A stretch of 63,679 nucleotides of DNA from Candidatus Methanophagales archaeon (GTDB lineage: Archaea; Halobacteriota; Syntropharchaeia; Alkanophagales; Methanospirareceae), in contig JAFNKG010000006.1 in assembly GCA_017883965.1 (NCBI GenBank), positions 1 through 63,679 of the forward strand, written 5' to 3'. Under the pieces are notes generated by a model. The model ran no database searches, was not told where the DNA came from, and saw only the letters and a program-made list of their open reading frames with translations. Within the stretch, counting starts at the first letter, position 1. Every line of letters starts with the position of its first letter. The translations under genes were made by a program, and so were the position numbers. Shown here in pieces: positions 23,896 to 33,288 of the stretch.

Positions 23896-25725
23896 TCACA
23901 AATAATAATACTTCCCCTTCTCCTTCTGTTCACGGTCTTTTGCCGAACCTATCTTATTTATCCGTGGGCGAAGAGAGCTTTCATCACGCCTGAACGTTAC
24001 GCTTAAATCCTTCAAAAACAAATCCATTCCCTCTCGCATCTCAAAGCAACCTTTTATCTCTCCTCGCACACCCGGTTCACCATCGAAAACCATCAACCTG
24101 TCGCTTAACAAATCTATCAAATATATGTCATGGTCCACAATCAACATTGACACGCCTCTTCGCTCCGCATACCGCCTGACTGTCTTTATCAACCGCACCT
24201 TCTGCTCCACATCAAGATGCGCTGACGGCTCGTCCAGCATATATAATGATGCATCATGGCAAAGACACGCAGCTATCGCCACGCTTTGTAATTCACCACC
24301 ACTGAGCTCTTTTATGTTCTTTTCCTCTATCTCGGATATTCCCAACGGATGTAGCACATCAATAACATCGGCTTCGCTTGACTCTTCTTTTAGCGAATAA
24401 ATGAAGTCCTTCACCTTCATATCCAGCTCGCCTTTTATATATTGCGGCTTGTAAGAAACGCTAATATCAAACGACTGTGGGGCTCCGCCCCACGACCCCG
24501 CAAGCCCTGTAAGGGCTTTTTTCCCGATTGTCGGCTCTGTCTCGCCTGCCAATACTTTCACAAACGTGCTTTTACCAATGGCATTTTTCCCTACTATGCC
24601 CAATACTTCTCCCTCCTCTATACTGCCCGGCTTCGCCTCCAATACAAATCCATCTCCGCCATATTTCTTCTCAAATCCATCGTATTCGATGAAAACACTT
24701 CTTTCTTCTCGCTTCTCCCTCGGTGGATGAGCGCTGAATTCTATTGGCTTATCTCTTATCCGAACGTTCTCCGCTTGCAAGAATCCACTCAAATATTCGT
24801 TTATGCCTCTATTCGTGCTCTTTGGCATTGTAACAACGCCATACCCACCGGGTTCACCATATAGTTGATGCACGTAATCAGCAAGCATGTCAAGGATAGC
24901 GAGGTCGTGTTCCACCACAACCACTGCTTTTGCTTTATCCTTCAAAACATCCTTTATTCCTTTTGCCACTTTCACTCGTTGATAAATGTCCAGATAAGGC
25001 GTTATCTCGTCAAAGAAGTAGAAATCGGCATCTCTTATCATAGAACCTATTACCGCAACCCTTTGCAGTTCGCCACCACTTAGCTCCTTTATATCATTCT
25101 GCATCGCTTCTTCGAGCTCAAAAGCCCTCACGAGCTGTTTTGATACTCCTGTCTCGTCTGTGCTTTCCAGTAACTCGTAAACTTTGCCATCGAAGAATTC
25201 AGGAATTGCATCCACGTATTGCGGCTTATATGCCACCTTAATTTTTCCTTTTGACAGTTTATCGAAGTAATTTTGTAACGTGGACCCTGCATATTTCTTT
25301 ATTATCTCATCCCAACTCGCCTTTGCTTCCGCTTCCACTTCTACTTTGCCCATGTTTGGCACTTGCAACCCGGATAATATTTTAATTGCAGTGCTCTTCC
25401 CTATCCCATTCTCGCCTATCATCCCTGTTATCTTCCCTGCTTTTGGAATGGGCATACCATAAAGAACGAACCCGTTTTCACCATATCTGTGCGTCTCTTC
25501 ACCCTTCAGCTCCTCCGGCAAGCCTATTATAGAAATGGCAGTGAAGGGGCATTTTTTTATGCATATCCCGCATCCCTCACACAATTCTTCAGATATTACC
25601 GGCTTGCCATCGCCACCCTGGACTACCGTCTCCGCCCCTGTTTGCACCATCGGGCAGTATTTTATGCATTCATACTCGCATTTCCTCGGCTGGCACTTAT
25701 TCCTCTTCAGTATCGCTATCCGCAT
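23896..25725 (-). CDS. ABCE1/RLI ribosome-recycling ATPase
   Basis: This 609-residue protein has an N-terminal pair of 4Fe-4S motifs (KCQPRKCEYECIKYCP and CEGCGICIKKCPF). Two ABC ATPase domains follow: Walker A GENGIGKST and GKNAIGKST, signatures LSGGELQRVA and LSGGELQSVA. ABCE1 splits ribosomes after termination in all archaea and eukaryotes. In the second ATPase domain, between EPTIG and SFDISVSYKPQ, there are 14-17 extra residues (KKALTGLAGSWGGAPQ) encoded by a family A element at 24476-24523. The insertion keeps the frame and lies in a loop after the Walker A helix, so function may persist. Confidence 0.95.
   Translation of the reverse strand: MRIAILKRNKCQPRKCEYECIKYCPMVQTGAETVVQGGDGKPVISEELCEGCGICIKKCPFTAISIIGLPEELKGEETHRYGENGFVLYGMPIPKAGKITGMIGENGIGKSTAIKILSGLQVPNMGKVEVEAEAKASWDEIIKKYAGSTLQNYFDKLSKGKIKVAYKPQYVDAIPEFFDGKVYELLESTDETGVSKQLVRAFELEEAMQNDIKELSGGELQRVAVIGSMIRDADFYFFDEITPYLDIYQRVKVAKGIKDVLKDKAKAVVVVEHDLAILDMLADYVHQLYGEPGGYGVVTMPKSTNRGINEYLSGFLQAENVRIRDKPIEFSAHPPREKREERSVFIEYDGFEKKYGGDGFVLEAKPGSIEEGEVLGIVGKNAIGKSTFVKVLAGETEPTIGKKALTGLAGSWGGAPQSFDISVSYKPQYIKGELDMKVKDFIYSLKEESSEADVIDVLHPLGISEIEEKNIKELSGGELQSVAIAACLCHDASLYMLDEPSAHLDVEQKVRLIKTVRRYAERRGVSMLIVDHDIYLIDLLSDRLMVFDGEPGVRGEIKGCFEMREGMDLFLKDLSVTFRRDESSLRPRINKIGSAKDREQKEKGKYYYL
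24476..24523 (-). repeat. Family A double hairpin inside the ABCE1 gene
   Basis: The stem gtggggc-tcc-gccccac, then gaccccgca and agccctgtaagggct are present. Reading is in frame on the minus strand, opposite to the orientation relative to translation of the copy in the MNT-HEPN gene. Confidence 0.8.
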
Positions 25726-25885
25726 TTTACAATTTTTCCTATATTTTCATCTTCAGGTATCGAAAATCTTATTTTATTTGGAAAAAGTATATAAAATCTC
25801 TCATAACTTTAATGTATAGCGAGAATAGAAAATAAAAAAATAAAAGTGGAAGGTTAAAAGTGCAAAGGAGGGAAATGGAAGAAAA

Positions 25886-26440
25886 ATGGAACTCGAAAAG
25901 AAAGCATATCCGAAATTGCTCGTTCGACCGGTGGTGGTTATTACGACAATATCGGAGAGAGGGATACCAAATGCAGCGCCTTTCAGTTTTGATTCACCCA
26001 TAAGCTTTGAACCGTCTCTATATGGGTTCTCGTGCAATCCTGCACACGATACATGGAAGAACATCCAGAAGAATAGCGAGTTCGTGGTGAACGTAGTAGG
26101 AAAAGACCTTGGCGAGCTAATGCATGTTCTGGAAACGGATTATCCGTATGAAGAGAACGAGCTCGAGCATGCGGGGCTAACGGAAGAAAAAGCAAGGGCT
26201 GTGAAGCCGCCTCGTATAAAAGAAGCAATCGCGTGGATAGAATGCAAGCTCGAAAAACATGTTGAATTAGGCGACCATGTTTGGATAACGGGAAGAGTAT
26301 TGGCAGTAGCAGTGAAAGACGAGTTCTGGAAGGAAGCAGGAGTGATAGACGTGGAGAAAGCGAGACCGTTATGTCATATATCCGGTGAATCCTTTGCCGT
26401 GGATATGAAAGAAGCGAAGTATAAAAGGGCGAAATCTTAG
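25886..26440 (+). CDS. Flavin reductase-like FMN-binding split-barrel protein
   Basis: This 184-residue protein matches the flavoredoxin/flavin-reductase family: RPVVVITTISERGIPNAAPFSF near the start, then GFSCNPAHDTWKNIQKNSEFVVNV and a late DHVWITGRVL. Such proteins bind FMN and pass electrons between flavin, NAD(P)H or ferredoxin and partner enzymes. The length is typical. The gene stands alone, divergent from ABCE1, with no diagnostic partner. Confidence 0.85.
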   Translation: MELEKKAYPKLLVRPVVVITTISERGIPNAAPFSFDSPISFEPSLYGFSCNPAHDTWKNIQKNSEFVVNVVGKDLGELMHVLETDYPYEENELEHAGLTEEKARAVKPPRIKEAIAWIECKLEKHVELGDHVWITGRVLAVAVKDEFWKEAGVIDVEKARPLCHISGESFAVDMKEAKYKRAKS

Positions 26441-26474
26441 ATAAGTAACCCGCCAAAAGCTTTGTCCTCCACCA

Positions 26475-26592
26475 AATCACAAGCTCTAAGCACTAAATTC
26501 CAAACTGTGGGGCTCTGCCCCATGTAGGGGCTCTTTGCCCCTACCACCCCGAAAACCCTGTAAGGGTTTACCTGCAAGCCCTGAAAGGGCTT
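26475..26592. repeat. Family D plus compound family A repeat, intergenic
   Basis: A family D phrase (ctctaagcactaaattcc) at 26483-26502 is followed by three consecutive hairpins: gggg-ctctg-cccc, taggggc-tctt-gccccta and ccctgtaaggg, then agccctgaaagggctt ending at 26592. This is the longest family A copy, with an extra stem. Confidence 0.7.
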
Positions 26593-26639
26593 AATTTGGC
26601 GTTGACGCTTGGGATTTGGAATTTTTTAAGACAGGATTT

Positions 26640-27437
26640 TTAGGAGCTACTTATCACCGTGCCGAATAAGGTCTCGTCCACTAAGAATTTATAAACATTT
26701 GATTCTTTTGATGCGTTAAAAAGAATAGAAGGAGTATTACTCTCGGATGCGAGCTTTGCCAATAAATAAACTTTCTCTTTCATACCCCCGGTTACGTCCA
26801 CATGCGCAGATCCGCCAATACTCATTTTTTCCAGATCTTCAGGCGTTATTTTTCTTATTACTGCCCCATTATCGTTCACAACGCCGTCCATGTCAGTGCC
26901 CACGCCGACTTTTATCGCTTTGAATTCCTTCGCTATATACACCACCAGTTGGTCGCCGCTTATTATACGAAAACCCTCCTTTTCATCAAAGATGACATCT
27001 CCATGCAAAACCGGAATTATTCCCATCTTTAATGCCTTGTCTATTTGCTCCTTTATTTTATACTTTATTTCGAGCCCTTTTGATACTACTGCGCTTAGAG
27101 GATGTATTGGCATCGCATTCACTCCGCATTCCGTTAGCGATGATATTACCATTTTGTTCAGCTCTTTCACTGACTCGTGCGTGATTAAAGCGTCCTTTGC
27201 ATCACGACTTTCCAGATACACCTTCGCTTGTGGATGCCCGAAAGAGCCAGCACCGTGCACCAGTATCAACTTTTTTCCGGCTCTGGCAGTGGCAGTGGAG
27301 AGAGTGAGAGCGATTTCTTCTGATATTCGCCTTATTTCTTCCTTTCGAACTCTTCTTTCCGCACCCTTTTCTGTTATTACACTACCACCTATTTTCAGCA
27401 CGTATATCCCAGCCACATCATCAGGATATTCTTTCAT
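26640..27437 (-). CDS. Isopentenyl phosphate kinase
   Basis: This 265-residue amino-acid-kinase-fold enzyme phosphorylates isopentenyl phosphate to IPP in the archaeal mevalonate pathway. Visible signatures are VLKIGGSVITEKG at the N terminus, LVHGAGSFGHPQA with the substrate-binding His, and VLHGDVIFDEKEG. The length and order of motifs match archaeal IPK. It stands alone between repeats and a divergent oxidase gene. Confidence 0.93.
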   Translation of the reverse strand: MKEYPDDVAGIYVLKIGGSVITEKGAERRVRKEEIRRISEEIALTLSTATARAGKKLILVHGAGSFGHPQAKVYLESRDAKDALITHESVKELNKMVISSLTECGVNAMPIHPLSAVVSKGLEIKYKIKEQIDKALKMGIIPVLHGDVIFDEKEGFRIISGDQLVVYIAKEFKAIKVGVGTDMDGVVNDNGAVIRKITPEDLEKMSIGGSAHVDVTGGMKEKVYLLAKLASESNTPSILFNASKESNVYKFLVDETLFGTVISSS

Positions 27438-27526
27438 GGATTAATCTAAGAGAAAAAAGCGATAAATATTTATGCTTTCAGTTTATATCCTCCGTTTGTT
27501 GATAGCAAAAGGAGGAGAAGGGGAAA

Positions 27527-30361
27527 ATGGCAAAAAAGGCACTGGAGACATTAAAAGAACCATTGTTGGAAATTTTTGGAGAGCGTGCTTGTTTTAATGA
27601 AATCGAGCTAAGCCTTTATTCAAGGGACATCAATGTTCTGCCGGATTTCGTGATGGAAAAAATCAATAGTAAACCAGACGCAGTTGTGCAACCGGAGAGC
27701 GTTGAAGAATTGGAAAGGTTGTTGAGGTTTTGTTATGAAAACGAGATTCCAGTGGTTCCAAGAGGAGCCGCTACTTCTGGTTACGGCGGTGCAGTTCCTT
27801 CGAGAGGCGGAGTTGTAGTTGACTTTTGCAGGCTGAACCGGGTTATTGAAATAAATGAGCAAGAGAAGACGGTTGAGGTAGAGCCAGGGGTTGTTTGGAA
27901 TTCGCTTGACCGTATTCTCAATTCACGCGGTCTTGCTTTAAGGCTTTATCCAAACAGCGGTATTAGCGCTACCGTTGGGGGCTGGGTTGCCAATGGCGGT
28001 GGTGTAGGAATAGGGAGTTACGAGTTCGGAACGTTCCGCGAAGACCTTATCGAGTGCGAAATAGTGACGCCAAAGGGTGTCGAGAAACTCTCAGGCGCTG
28101 ACTTAGATTTGGTCTTCGGTCTCGCTGGCACTACCGGGTTAGTGAGCAAAATAAAGTTCAAAGTCATGGAGCAGGACAAGCTTCTATCGGTATTGGCTGC
28201 TTTCGACGACTTCGATGACCTTGTGAGTTGCATTAAGGGTTTGAAGACCGTGAGTTCTGATAAATTTAAGCTCTGGCACGTATCGTTCAAGAATGCCGCG
28301 AATGTGAAATTATCTGCGGAGGCGGTAGAGAAGCAAGCAAAACGAAATCCTACGCATCACGAGACGACGAGGTTGAAGCTGCCAGAGAAAAATATCGCTT
28401 TTTTCGTCGCTCACTCGGAAGATGGTGCTGAGGTGAAAGTGATAGAAGAAATTATAGGTATGCTCAGTGGAGTGGTAAAAGAAAACAATGGAGAAGTTTT
28501 AGATGGGGAGCTTGCACGTGCCGAATGGGAAGACCGATTCATGTTGATGAAACTAAAAGCATTAGGACCTTCTTTGATCAGCTCCGAAGTAAAGATAAGC
28601 ACAGAAAATCTGAGCACACTCGTGGAGAGCACAAAAAAGAGGGTGGGTGAGTTCGCTCTTGAAGGGACGGTTGCGAATACCGGTGATTTTGCGGTTGTCA
28701 TGGGTTATATTCTGGATGACGAGCGAAGGAAGGGCTACAAGTTCGCACTCGCAAAGAGTTTGGTTATGCTTGGAGAGGGAAAGAAATTAGGTGGCTATCC
28801 GTACACCGTTGGGATGTATTTAACAGATGATGCGGAACTTTGTCTTGGAGAAAACCTCAAGAAAGCATACGAGTTCAAGAAGAGCGTTGATGATAAGGCG
28901 ATTTTGAATCCCGGCAAAGTATTCCCGATAAAACTCGAATCCAAGTTGGTGAAAGATACAAAACAAAAGGAAGTGCCAACAAAGAGTTTGATCCGGATGA
29001 TGCGAACAGTGCGAAAGGCAGGGATAGTGCCTTCGCTTCTTGAAAAGATAGCGGTTGGAGAAATGAAGATGGAGCGAGCGAGTGCGCTAACGAGTTATCC
29101 TTTCGGCGATGATGCTCTGTTAGACGCCTTCATTTGTTTGAGATGTGGCTATTGCCGGACTGAATGTCCTGTTTACAAGAAGACCCTTTGGGAGGGTACT
29201 TCTCCAAGAGGGATGTTTTATTTCATCAAGGAATTCGCGAAGGGTAATCTGGAAGCAGATGAGCGTATGGTGGACAATTTTTTTGTTTGCACTACCTGCG
29301 AGAGGTGTAACCTTGTTTGCCCGGCGGAGATTCCGATTCTTCAGCGGTGGGACCTTACGATGCGTCCTGCTTTGTTTAAGGGACAGGATTGGTATAATTT
29401 ACCGCTTGCGTTTAAGGCTTCTACTGCGAACGTTTTGGAGCACAAAAACGCCGCGGCTAATCCGCACGAGAACAGGACAAAATGGTTACCGGAAGGTGCG
29501 GAATATGCGGATGAAGGAGAGATTTGCTACTGGGCTGGTTGCATACCTTCTTATACTATGAAGAACATGCCTGAGAACGCAATTAGAATCTTGAACCGTG
29601 CAGGTATAGTGCCTGTTTACCTTGGTACTGACGAGTGGTGCTGTGGCGCTCCAGTCGTTCTTGCGGGGCAATACTCTGATATTTCGGATGTGATAAGACA
29701 CAATATCGAGGAATTCAATAAAAGAGGGATCAAGAAACTAATCACGTCATGTCCAGGCTGCTGGGCTACGTTAAGTCTCTATTATCCGGTGTTTGCGAAA
29801 ATACTCAATTTAGAATATAACGTCGAGGTTTTACATATCTCGCAGGTATTCGCTGATTTGATCAAAGACGGTAAAATAAAAATGGAAGAAGAGGTCAAAC
29901 TGAAAGTGACTTATCAAGACCCTTGCCACATAGGTAGAGCGGGCGGAATTTATGAAGCACCGAGAAACGTGCTAAAAGCAATTCCCGGGGTTGAGCTGGT
30001 AGAGATGGAGAAGGTAAAAGAGGAGTCGAATTGCTGCAGCAGGCACGTGATGAGATACCCGGCATTTGGGTCAAAGATTGCAGTCTCAAGGGTCGAAGAA
30101 GCCGCTTCTACGGGCGCTAACGCAATCGTGACTGCATGTGGGACCTGTATGTTCAACGTTAACGTAGGTGTCCGGGATGCGGGTGTTGAAATGGACGTTT
30201 ACGACATCAGTGATTTGATTGCGCTGAGTATGGGTCTCGAGATAAAAGGTCCAGAGGCAGTCGCAAAGGTGATCCTCAATGCCCGCGATACTAAACAAGT
30301 TCCAACTCTGGAAAAGGAAGCAGAGAGAGGGAAGAGGCTTCTGGTGCCTCAAAGTTTGTGA
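27527..30361 (+). CDS. Fused FAD-linked oxidase / Fe-S reductase (GlcD-GlcF or D-lactate dehydrogenase type)
   Basis: The 944-residue protein joins two enzymes. Residues about 35-480 are an FAD-linked oxidase: VPRGAATSGYGGAVPSRGG for FAD binding and a C-terminal cap ending in NPGKVFPIK. From about 535 come two 4Fe-4S motifs (CLRCGYCRTECP and CTTCERCNLVCP), then two CCG modules (CYWAGCIPS with WCCGAP; DPCHIGRAGG with NCCSR). Together they would oxidise a 2-hydroxy acid such as D-lactate or glycolate and pass electrons to a CCG-bound Fe-S centre, as in heterodisulfide reductase-type partners. The natural acceptor and substrate are not evident. A GGAGAAGGGG ribosome-binding site precedes the ATG. 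Confidence 0.88.
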   Translation: MAKKALETLKEPLLEIFGERACFNEIELSLYSRDINVLPDFVMEKINSKPDAVVQPESVEELERLLRFCYENEIPVVPRGAATSGYGGAVPSRGGVVVDFCRLNRVIEINEQEKTVEVEPGVVWNSLDRILNSRGLALRLYPNSGISATVGGWVANGGGVGIGSYEFGTFREDLIECEIVTPKGVEKLSGADLDLVFGLAGTTGLVSKIKFKVMEQDKLLSVLAAFDDFDDLVSCIKGLKTVSSDKFKLWHVSFKNAANVKLSAEAVEKQAKRNPTHHETTRLKLPEKNIAFFVAHSEDGAEVKVIEEIIGMLSGVVKENNGEVLDGELARAEWEDRFMLMKLKALGPSLISSEVKISTENLSTLVESTKKRVGEFALEGTVANTGDFAVVMGYILDDERRKGYKFALAKSLVMLGEGKKLGGYPYTVGMYLTDDAELCLGENLKKAYEFKKSVDDKAILNPGKVFPIKLESKLVKDTKQKEVPTKSLIRMMRTVRKAGIVPSLLEKIAVGEMKMERASALTSYPFGDDALLDAFICLRCGYCRTECPVYKKTLWEGTSPRGMFYFIKEFAKGNLEADERMVDNFFVCTTCERCNLVCPAEIPILQRWDLTMRPALFKGQDWYNLPLAFKASTANVLEHKNAAANPHENRTKWLPEGAEYADEGEICYWAGCIPSYTMKNMPENAIRILNRAGIVPVYLGTDEWCCGAPVVLAGQYSDISDVIRHNIEEFNKRGIKKLITSCPGCWATLSLYYPVFAKILNLEYNVEVLHISQVFADLIKDGKIKMEEEVKLKVTYQDPCHIGRAGGIYEAPRNVLKAIPGVELVEMEKVKEESNCCSRHVMRYPAFGSKIAVSRVEEAASTGANAIVTACGTCMFNVNVGVRDAGVEMDVYDISDLIALSMGLEIKGPEAVAKVILNARDTKQVPTLEKEAERGKRLLVPQSL

Positions 30362-30369
30362 GCATGCAT

Positions 30370-31053
30370 CTACAAAATATCTTCAATCAGCCGTTTCGCC
30401 CACTTCAACTTCTTCCTTTTTCTCTCACTTACGTGCTTATCCTCGAAATCAAACCCTATGAGTTCTATTTCCTTCGCACCAAATTCCTTCGCCAGAAATA
30501 CACACCTGTCACCGTCGGTGAACCCTCCGAAGTTGTGCACTGTGGGTATCTGCCCCACGACCCCGCTTAGTGGTTTGCTCTGCGTTGTGCATATCACAGC
30601 TTCATTTAACCCGGGCAACACCTTCTTCAGCATCTCTATGTTGTCACTGTGTGCATGCACCACGATTATCGAACCAAGCCTGTTTGCATGGATTATATCA
30701 GCGATGTCCCCGTCAAGGTCAGTAACCACGAGGTCGGGTATTATGGCATTACGCAGAAGAGCAGAAGTAGCACCATCCGCAGTTATCACAACGCATTCAC
30801 GAGAAAAGGGAAAAGCATCGAACTCCTTTTTCTTCTCTCTTATATCACGCTCCAAACAGGGTGCATTGCCACAAATTATTACTCGTTTCCCTTTTATTAG
30901 CTTTTCTACTTCTTCTTTTACGTTTTTCTCTCTACTTCTTCTATGAGTTATTATCTCAGATGCCACCCTCGCCGCTTCATCGTCTTTTTTTCTATCGAAT
31001 CCAAAATCTTTCAATATTTCCTCGTATATCGGCTCCCAATCGCTGTACTTCAT
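30370..31053 (-). CDS. mptE: 6-hydroxymethyl-7,8-dihydropterin pyrophosphokinase, archaeal MptE type
   Basis: This 227-residue DUF115-family protein makes the pyrophosphorylated pterin precursor of tetrahydromethanopterin. Motifs include IICGNAPCLERDI, VVITADGATSALL, DLVVTDLDGD with paired aspartates, and HNFGGFTDGDRCVFLA. The length and motif order match archaeal MptE. It ends nine bases from the stop of the convergent oxidase gene. Together with mfnB and cofC it indicates methanogenic-type cofactors. Confidence 0.9.
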   Translation of the reverse strand: MKYSDWEPIYEEILKDFGFDRKKDDEAARVASEIITHRRSREKNVKEEVEKLIKGKRVIICGNAPCLERDIREKKKEFDAFPFSRECVVITADGATSALLRNAIIPDLVVTDLDGDIADIIHANRLGSIIVVHAHSDNIEMLKKVLPGLNEAVICTTQSKPLSGVVGQIPTVHNFGGFTDGDRCVFLAKEFGAKEIELIGFDFEDKHVSERKRKKLKWAKRLIEDIL

Positions 31054-31143
31054 ATCAAACTTTATTTAAAAAAGAAAGTTTAATCAATGAAAAAGAAAAA
31101 CTTTAAAAGAATAAATCCTGTTACTGAAATAATAATAGAATAA

Positions 31144-32640
31144 ATGAACGCAGAAAAAGGTAAAACAGAGCAAAAGACGAGAGGGAAAGACAGGGCGCTG
31201 CAAGTAATCCTTGGTTGTGGAAGAATTGGCTATGCAGTGGCAAAGGAGTTGAAAGGGCGAGGGATAGAAGTTGTCATCGTGGATATAGATGAGAAGAAGG
31301 TGGAATTGCTGAAGGAGGAGGATTTCATTGCTTTCGTCGGTGACATAAGCGACTCCAAGATAATCAATAAGATAATAAGCGAGGGTGAGCCAGAAGCGCT
31401 TTTTATCGTGAGTAACGGCAGCGAAGTGAACAAAAAAGCGGTGAAAAATGCAAAAGAGATGCTGCCACATGCTCATTTAGTAGTGCGAGCGATTGACCCC
31501 GCGGATAAAGAAGACCTAAAGGAGTTAGACGCGGACGTGGTTTTGTCCATTCCCGATATAACAGCAGGAACAGCGATAGAGTATTTAGAGAGAGTGAAGT
31601 CTCTGAAGAAAGCGAAAGAACTGACTTCGATGATTGAAGAGATAAGGAGGAGAAAGAAAGGTAAAGGGAAGTTAGGGATTATTGTTCACGACAGCCCGGA
31701 TTCAGATGCAATAGCTTCTGCTCTTGCATTAAAGCAAATAGCAAAGCACGTGGGTGTATCTGCGAATATACTGTACCGGGGGGTAATAGGGCATCATGTG
31801 AATCGAGCTTTTGTAAACATCTTAGGAATAGAGATGAGGAATATAGAGCGAGAGGATGAATTAAAGGAATATGATAAGCTGGCACTTATAGATGCCTCCG
31901 TTCCGGGTGCAAACAATCCATTGCCTTCGCCCCCGGAAGGTAATGTGAACATCGTCATAGACCATCATGCAGCGAATAATAAGGAAAAAGTATATGCTGA
32001 TTTTTTTGACGTTCAAACAGAAAATGGTGCGACTTCAACGATAATGACGAGGTATCTACGGGATTTGGATATACCGGTGGACAAAGTGTTGGCAACTGCT
32101 CTTTTGCACGGAATAAGGACAGATACAAGTGGCTTTAAGCGTGAGACACATCCATCGGATTTCTCCGCTGCCGCTTTCCTCCATTTAAAGGCGGATAAAG
32201 ACCTTTTAGAGCAATTAGAGACGCCACCTATGTCCACAGAAATGCTGAATGTAGTAGGTAATGCGATATTGCACAAGAAGATAAAGGGGAGTTATTTAAT
32301 CACGAATGTAGGGGCTGTGGCGAATCGGGATGCTATTCCGCAGGCTGCTGATTATTTGCTAAATCTGGAAGGAATCACAACTGTTATTGCGATAGGACTA
32401 TATGAGGATATGATATACGTTTCCGGTAGGAGTAAGGATCTAAGGGTGAATATAGGAGATGCGTTTGTCCGAGCATTTGGGGGGATAGGCTCCGCAGGTG
32501 GACACGCTACGATGGCTGCTGCGCAGATATCTCTTGGTATCTTCGGTGGGATAAAGGATAAAGATACGATTATACTACTCGTAGAGGATGCAGTATCAAA
32601 ACGTTTCCTATCGGTTATGAAAGAGGAACAGAGCGAATAA
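31144..32640 (+). CDS. RCK-domain / DHH phosphoesterase fusion
   Basis: Of 498 residues, the first 140 form a TrkA-N/RCK Rossmann domain (VILGCGRIGYAVAKELKGRG). From about 175 there is a DHH-type phosphoesterase: HDSPDSDAIASALAL, VIDHHAANN and a DHHA1 end GGIGSAGGHATMAAA. DHH enzymes cleave nucleotide phosphodiesters such as cyclic dinucleotides or oligonucleotides. The RCK-DHH arrangement is widespread in archaea and may link nucleotide binding to hydrolysis. No partner is obvious in the operon. Confidence 0.9.
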   Translation: MNAEKGKTEQKTRGKDRALQVILGCGRIGYAVAKELKGRGIEVVIVDIDEKKVELLKEEDFIAFVGDISDSKIINKIISEGEPEALFIVSNGSEVNKKAVKNAKEMLPHAHLVVRAIDPADKEDLKELDADVVLSIPDITAGTAIEYLERVKSLKKAKELTSMIEEIRRRKKGKGKLGIIVHDSPDSDAIASALALKQIAKHVGVSANILYRGVIGHHVNRAFVNILGIEMRNIEREDELKEYDKLALIDASVPGANNPLPSPPEGNVNIVIDHHAANNKEKVYADFFDVQTENGATSTIMTRYLRDLDIPVDKVLATALLHGIRTDTSGFKRETHPSDFSAAAFLHLKADKDLLEQLETPPMSTEMLNVVGNAILHKKIKGSYLITNVGAVANRDAIPQAADYLLNLEGITTVIAIGLYEDMIYVSGRSKDLRVNIGDAFVRAFGGIGSAGGHATMAAAQISLGIFGGIKDKDTIILLVEDAVSKRFLSVMKEEQSE

Positions 32641-32735
32641 AAACTTTTTTGCTTCGCAAAAAACTTTACTAAAAATGCTTACGCAGAAAACTTTTTAGAA
32701 AAAAGTTTTATCAAAAACATTTTTTGTCTATTTTG
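32641..32735. repeat. Family B AT-rich hairpin element
   Basis: Phrases cttttttgcttcgcaaaaaa, ctttactaaaaatgc and ttttatcaaaaac lie directly after the DHH stop. The first is a near-perfect hairpin followed by A/T runs and may end transcription. Confidence 0.55.
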
Positions 32736-32788
32736 CTTTTTTAGGAAAGCACCTCCGCTAATCCCTGTCTACTTATAGAGGGAAGGCT

Positions 32789-33097
32789 TCAGATTTTCAC
32801 CATCTGAGCATGCGGCACGCCGTCCACGAAAATCACATTGGCTTCTTCGATAAAATCGTTGTCCAAGGCGCATTTTATTGCCCTTTTCCCTACCAAATTC
32901 GCTATTGTTGCGTGCTTTAAAGAACCTATCACTTCTCTTTCGGTTGCTTCTTCACCTTTATAAAAACCTTCCGTAATTTTTAGAAAAAGACCATCTCCTT
33001 CAAAACTTTTACCTACCAACTCCTTATCGCAGACTGCTACCATTATCTCAGAGCCGAGGTTATGCTTCTTTACGTATACCTTTTTTTGGTTGCTCAC
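32789..33097 (-). CDS. DUF424 family protein
   Basis: This 102-residue archaeal conserved protein shows the family features VYVKKHNLGSEIMVAVCD near the start, GKSFEGDGLFLKITEGFYKG, and an end with FVDGVPHAQMV. DUF424 proteins are nearly universal in Euryarchaeota and often lie by translation genes; the function is unknown. A tRNA gene lies 62 bases away on the other strand. Confidence 0.85.
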   Translation of the reverse strand: MSNQKKVYVKKHNLGSEIMVAVCDKELVGKSFEGDGLFLKITEGFYKGEEATEREVIGSLKHATIANLVGKRAIKCALDNDFIEEANVIFVDGVPHAQMVKI

Positions 33098-33158
33098 AAT
33101 AAAAAATAAGTTATCATATAAGATTAAAAGTTAATAATGTCAAAGTTGGTATAGAAAA

Positions 33159-33233
33159 GGGCTCGTAGCTTAGCATGGTTGGAGCGCTCGGCTGATAACC
33201 GAGAGGTCCGGAGTTCAAATCTCCGCGGGCCCA
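33159..33233 (+). tRNA. tRNA-Ile (GAT anticodon)
   Basis: The 75-base cloverleaf has acceptor stem GGGCTCG paired with CGGGCCC (one G-U), a D arm with AGCTTAGCATGGTTGGAGC, and an anticodon stem ctcgg/ccgag closing loop CTGATAA with anticodon GAT. The T stem has ccgga and TTCAAAT. The discriminator is A and CCA is not encoded. There is no intron. Confidence 0.96.
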
Positions 33234-33236
33234 TCA

Positions 33237-33285
33237 TAAAACTTTCTTAAAAAGAAAGTTTTATCAAAGAAAAGGAAAAAGAAGG
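33237..33285. repeat. Short family B hairpin after tRNA-Ile
   Basis: The near-perfect hairpin aaactttctt-aaa-aagaaagttt is followed by tatcaaagaaaagg. It lies between the tRNA and the marker-6-like gene and may terminate the tRNA transcript. Confidence 0.5.
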
Positions 33286-33288
33286 GAA

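Noticed and set aside
26506..26592. Family A hairpins as riboswitch or Rho-independent terminators
   Set aside because: Copies occur inside coding regions and in both orientations relative to genes, and most lack a T run; a dispersed element explains them better.
30550..30575. Possible family A copy in mptE (ctgccccacgaccccgc)
   Set aside because: Only part of the element is similar, the second stem is absent, and the encoded KPLSGVVGQIPT segment looks native to MptE.
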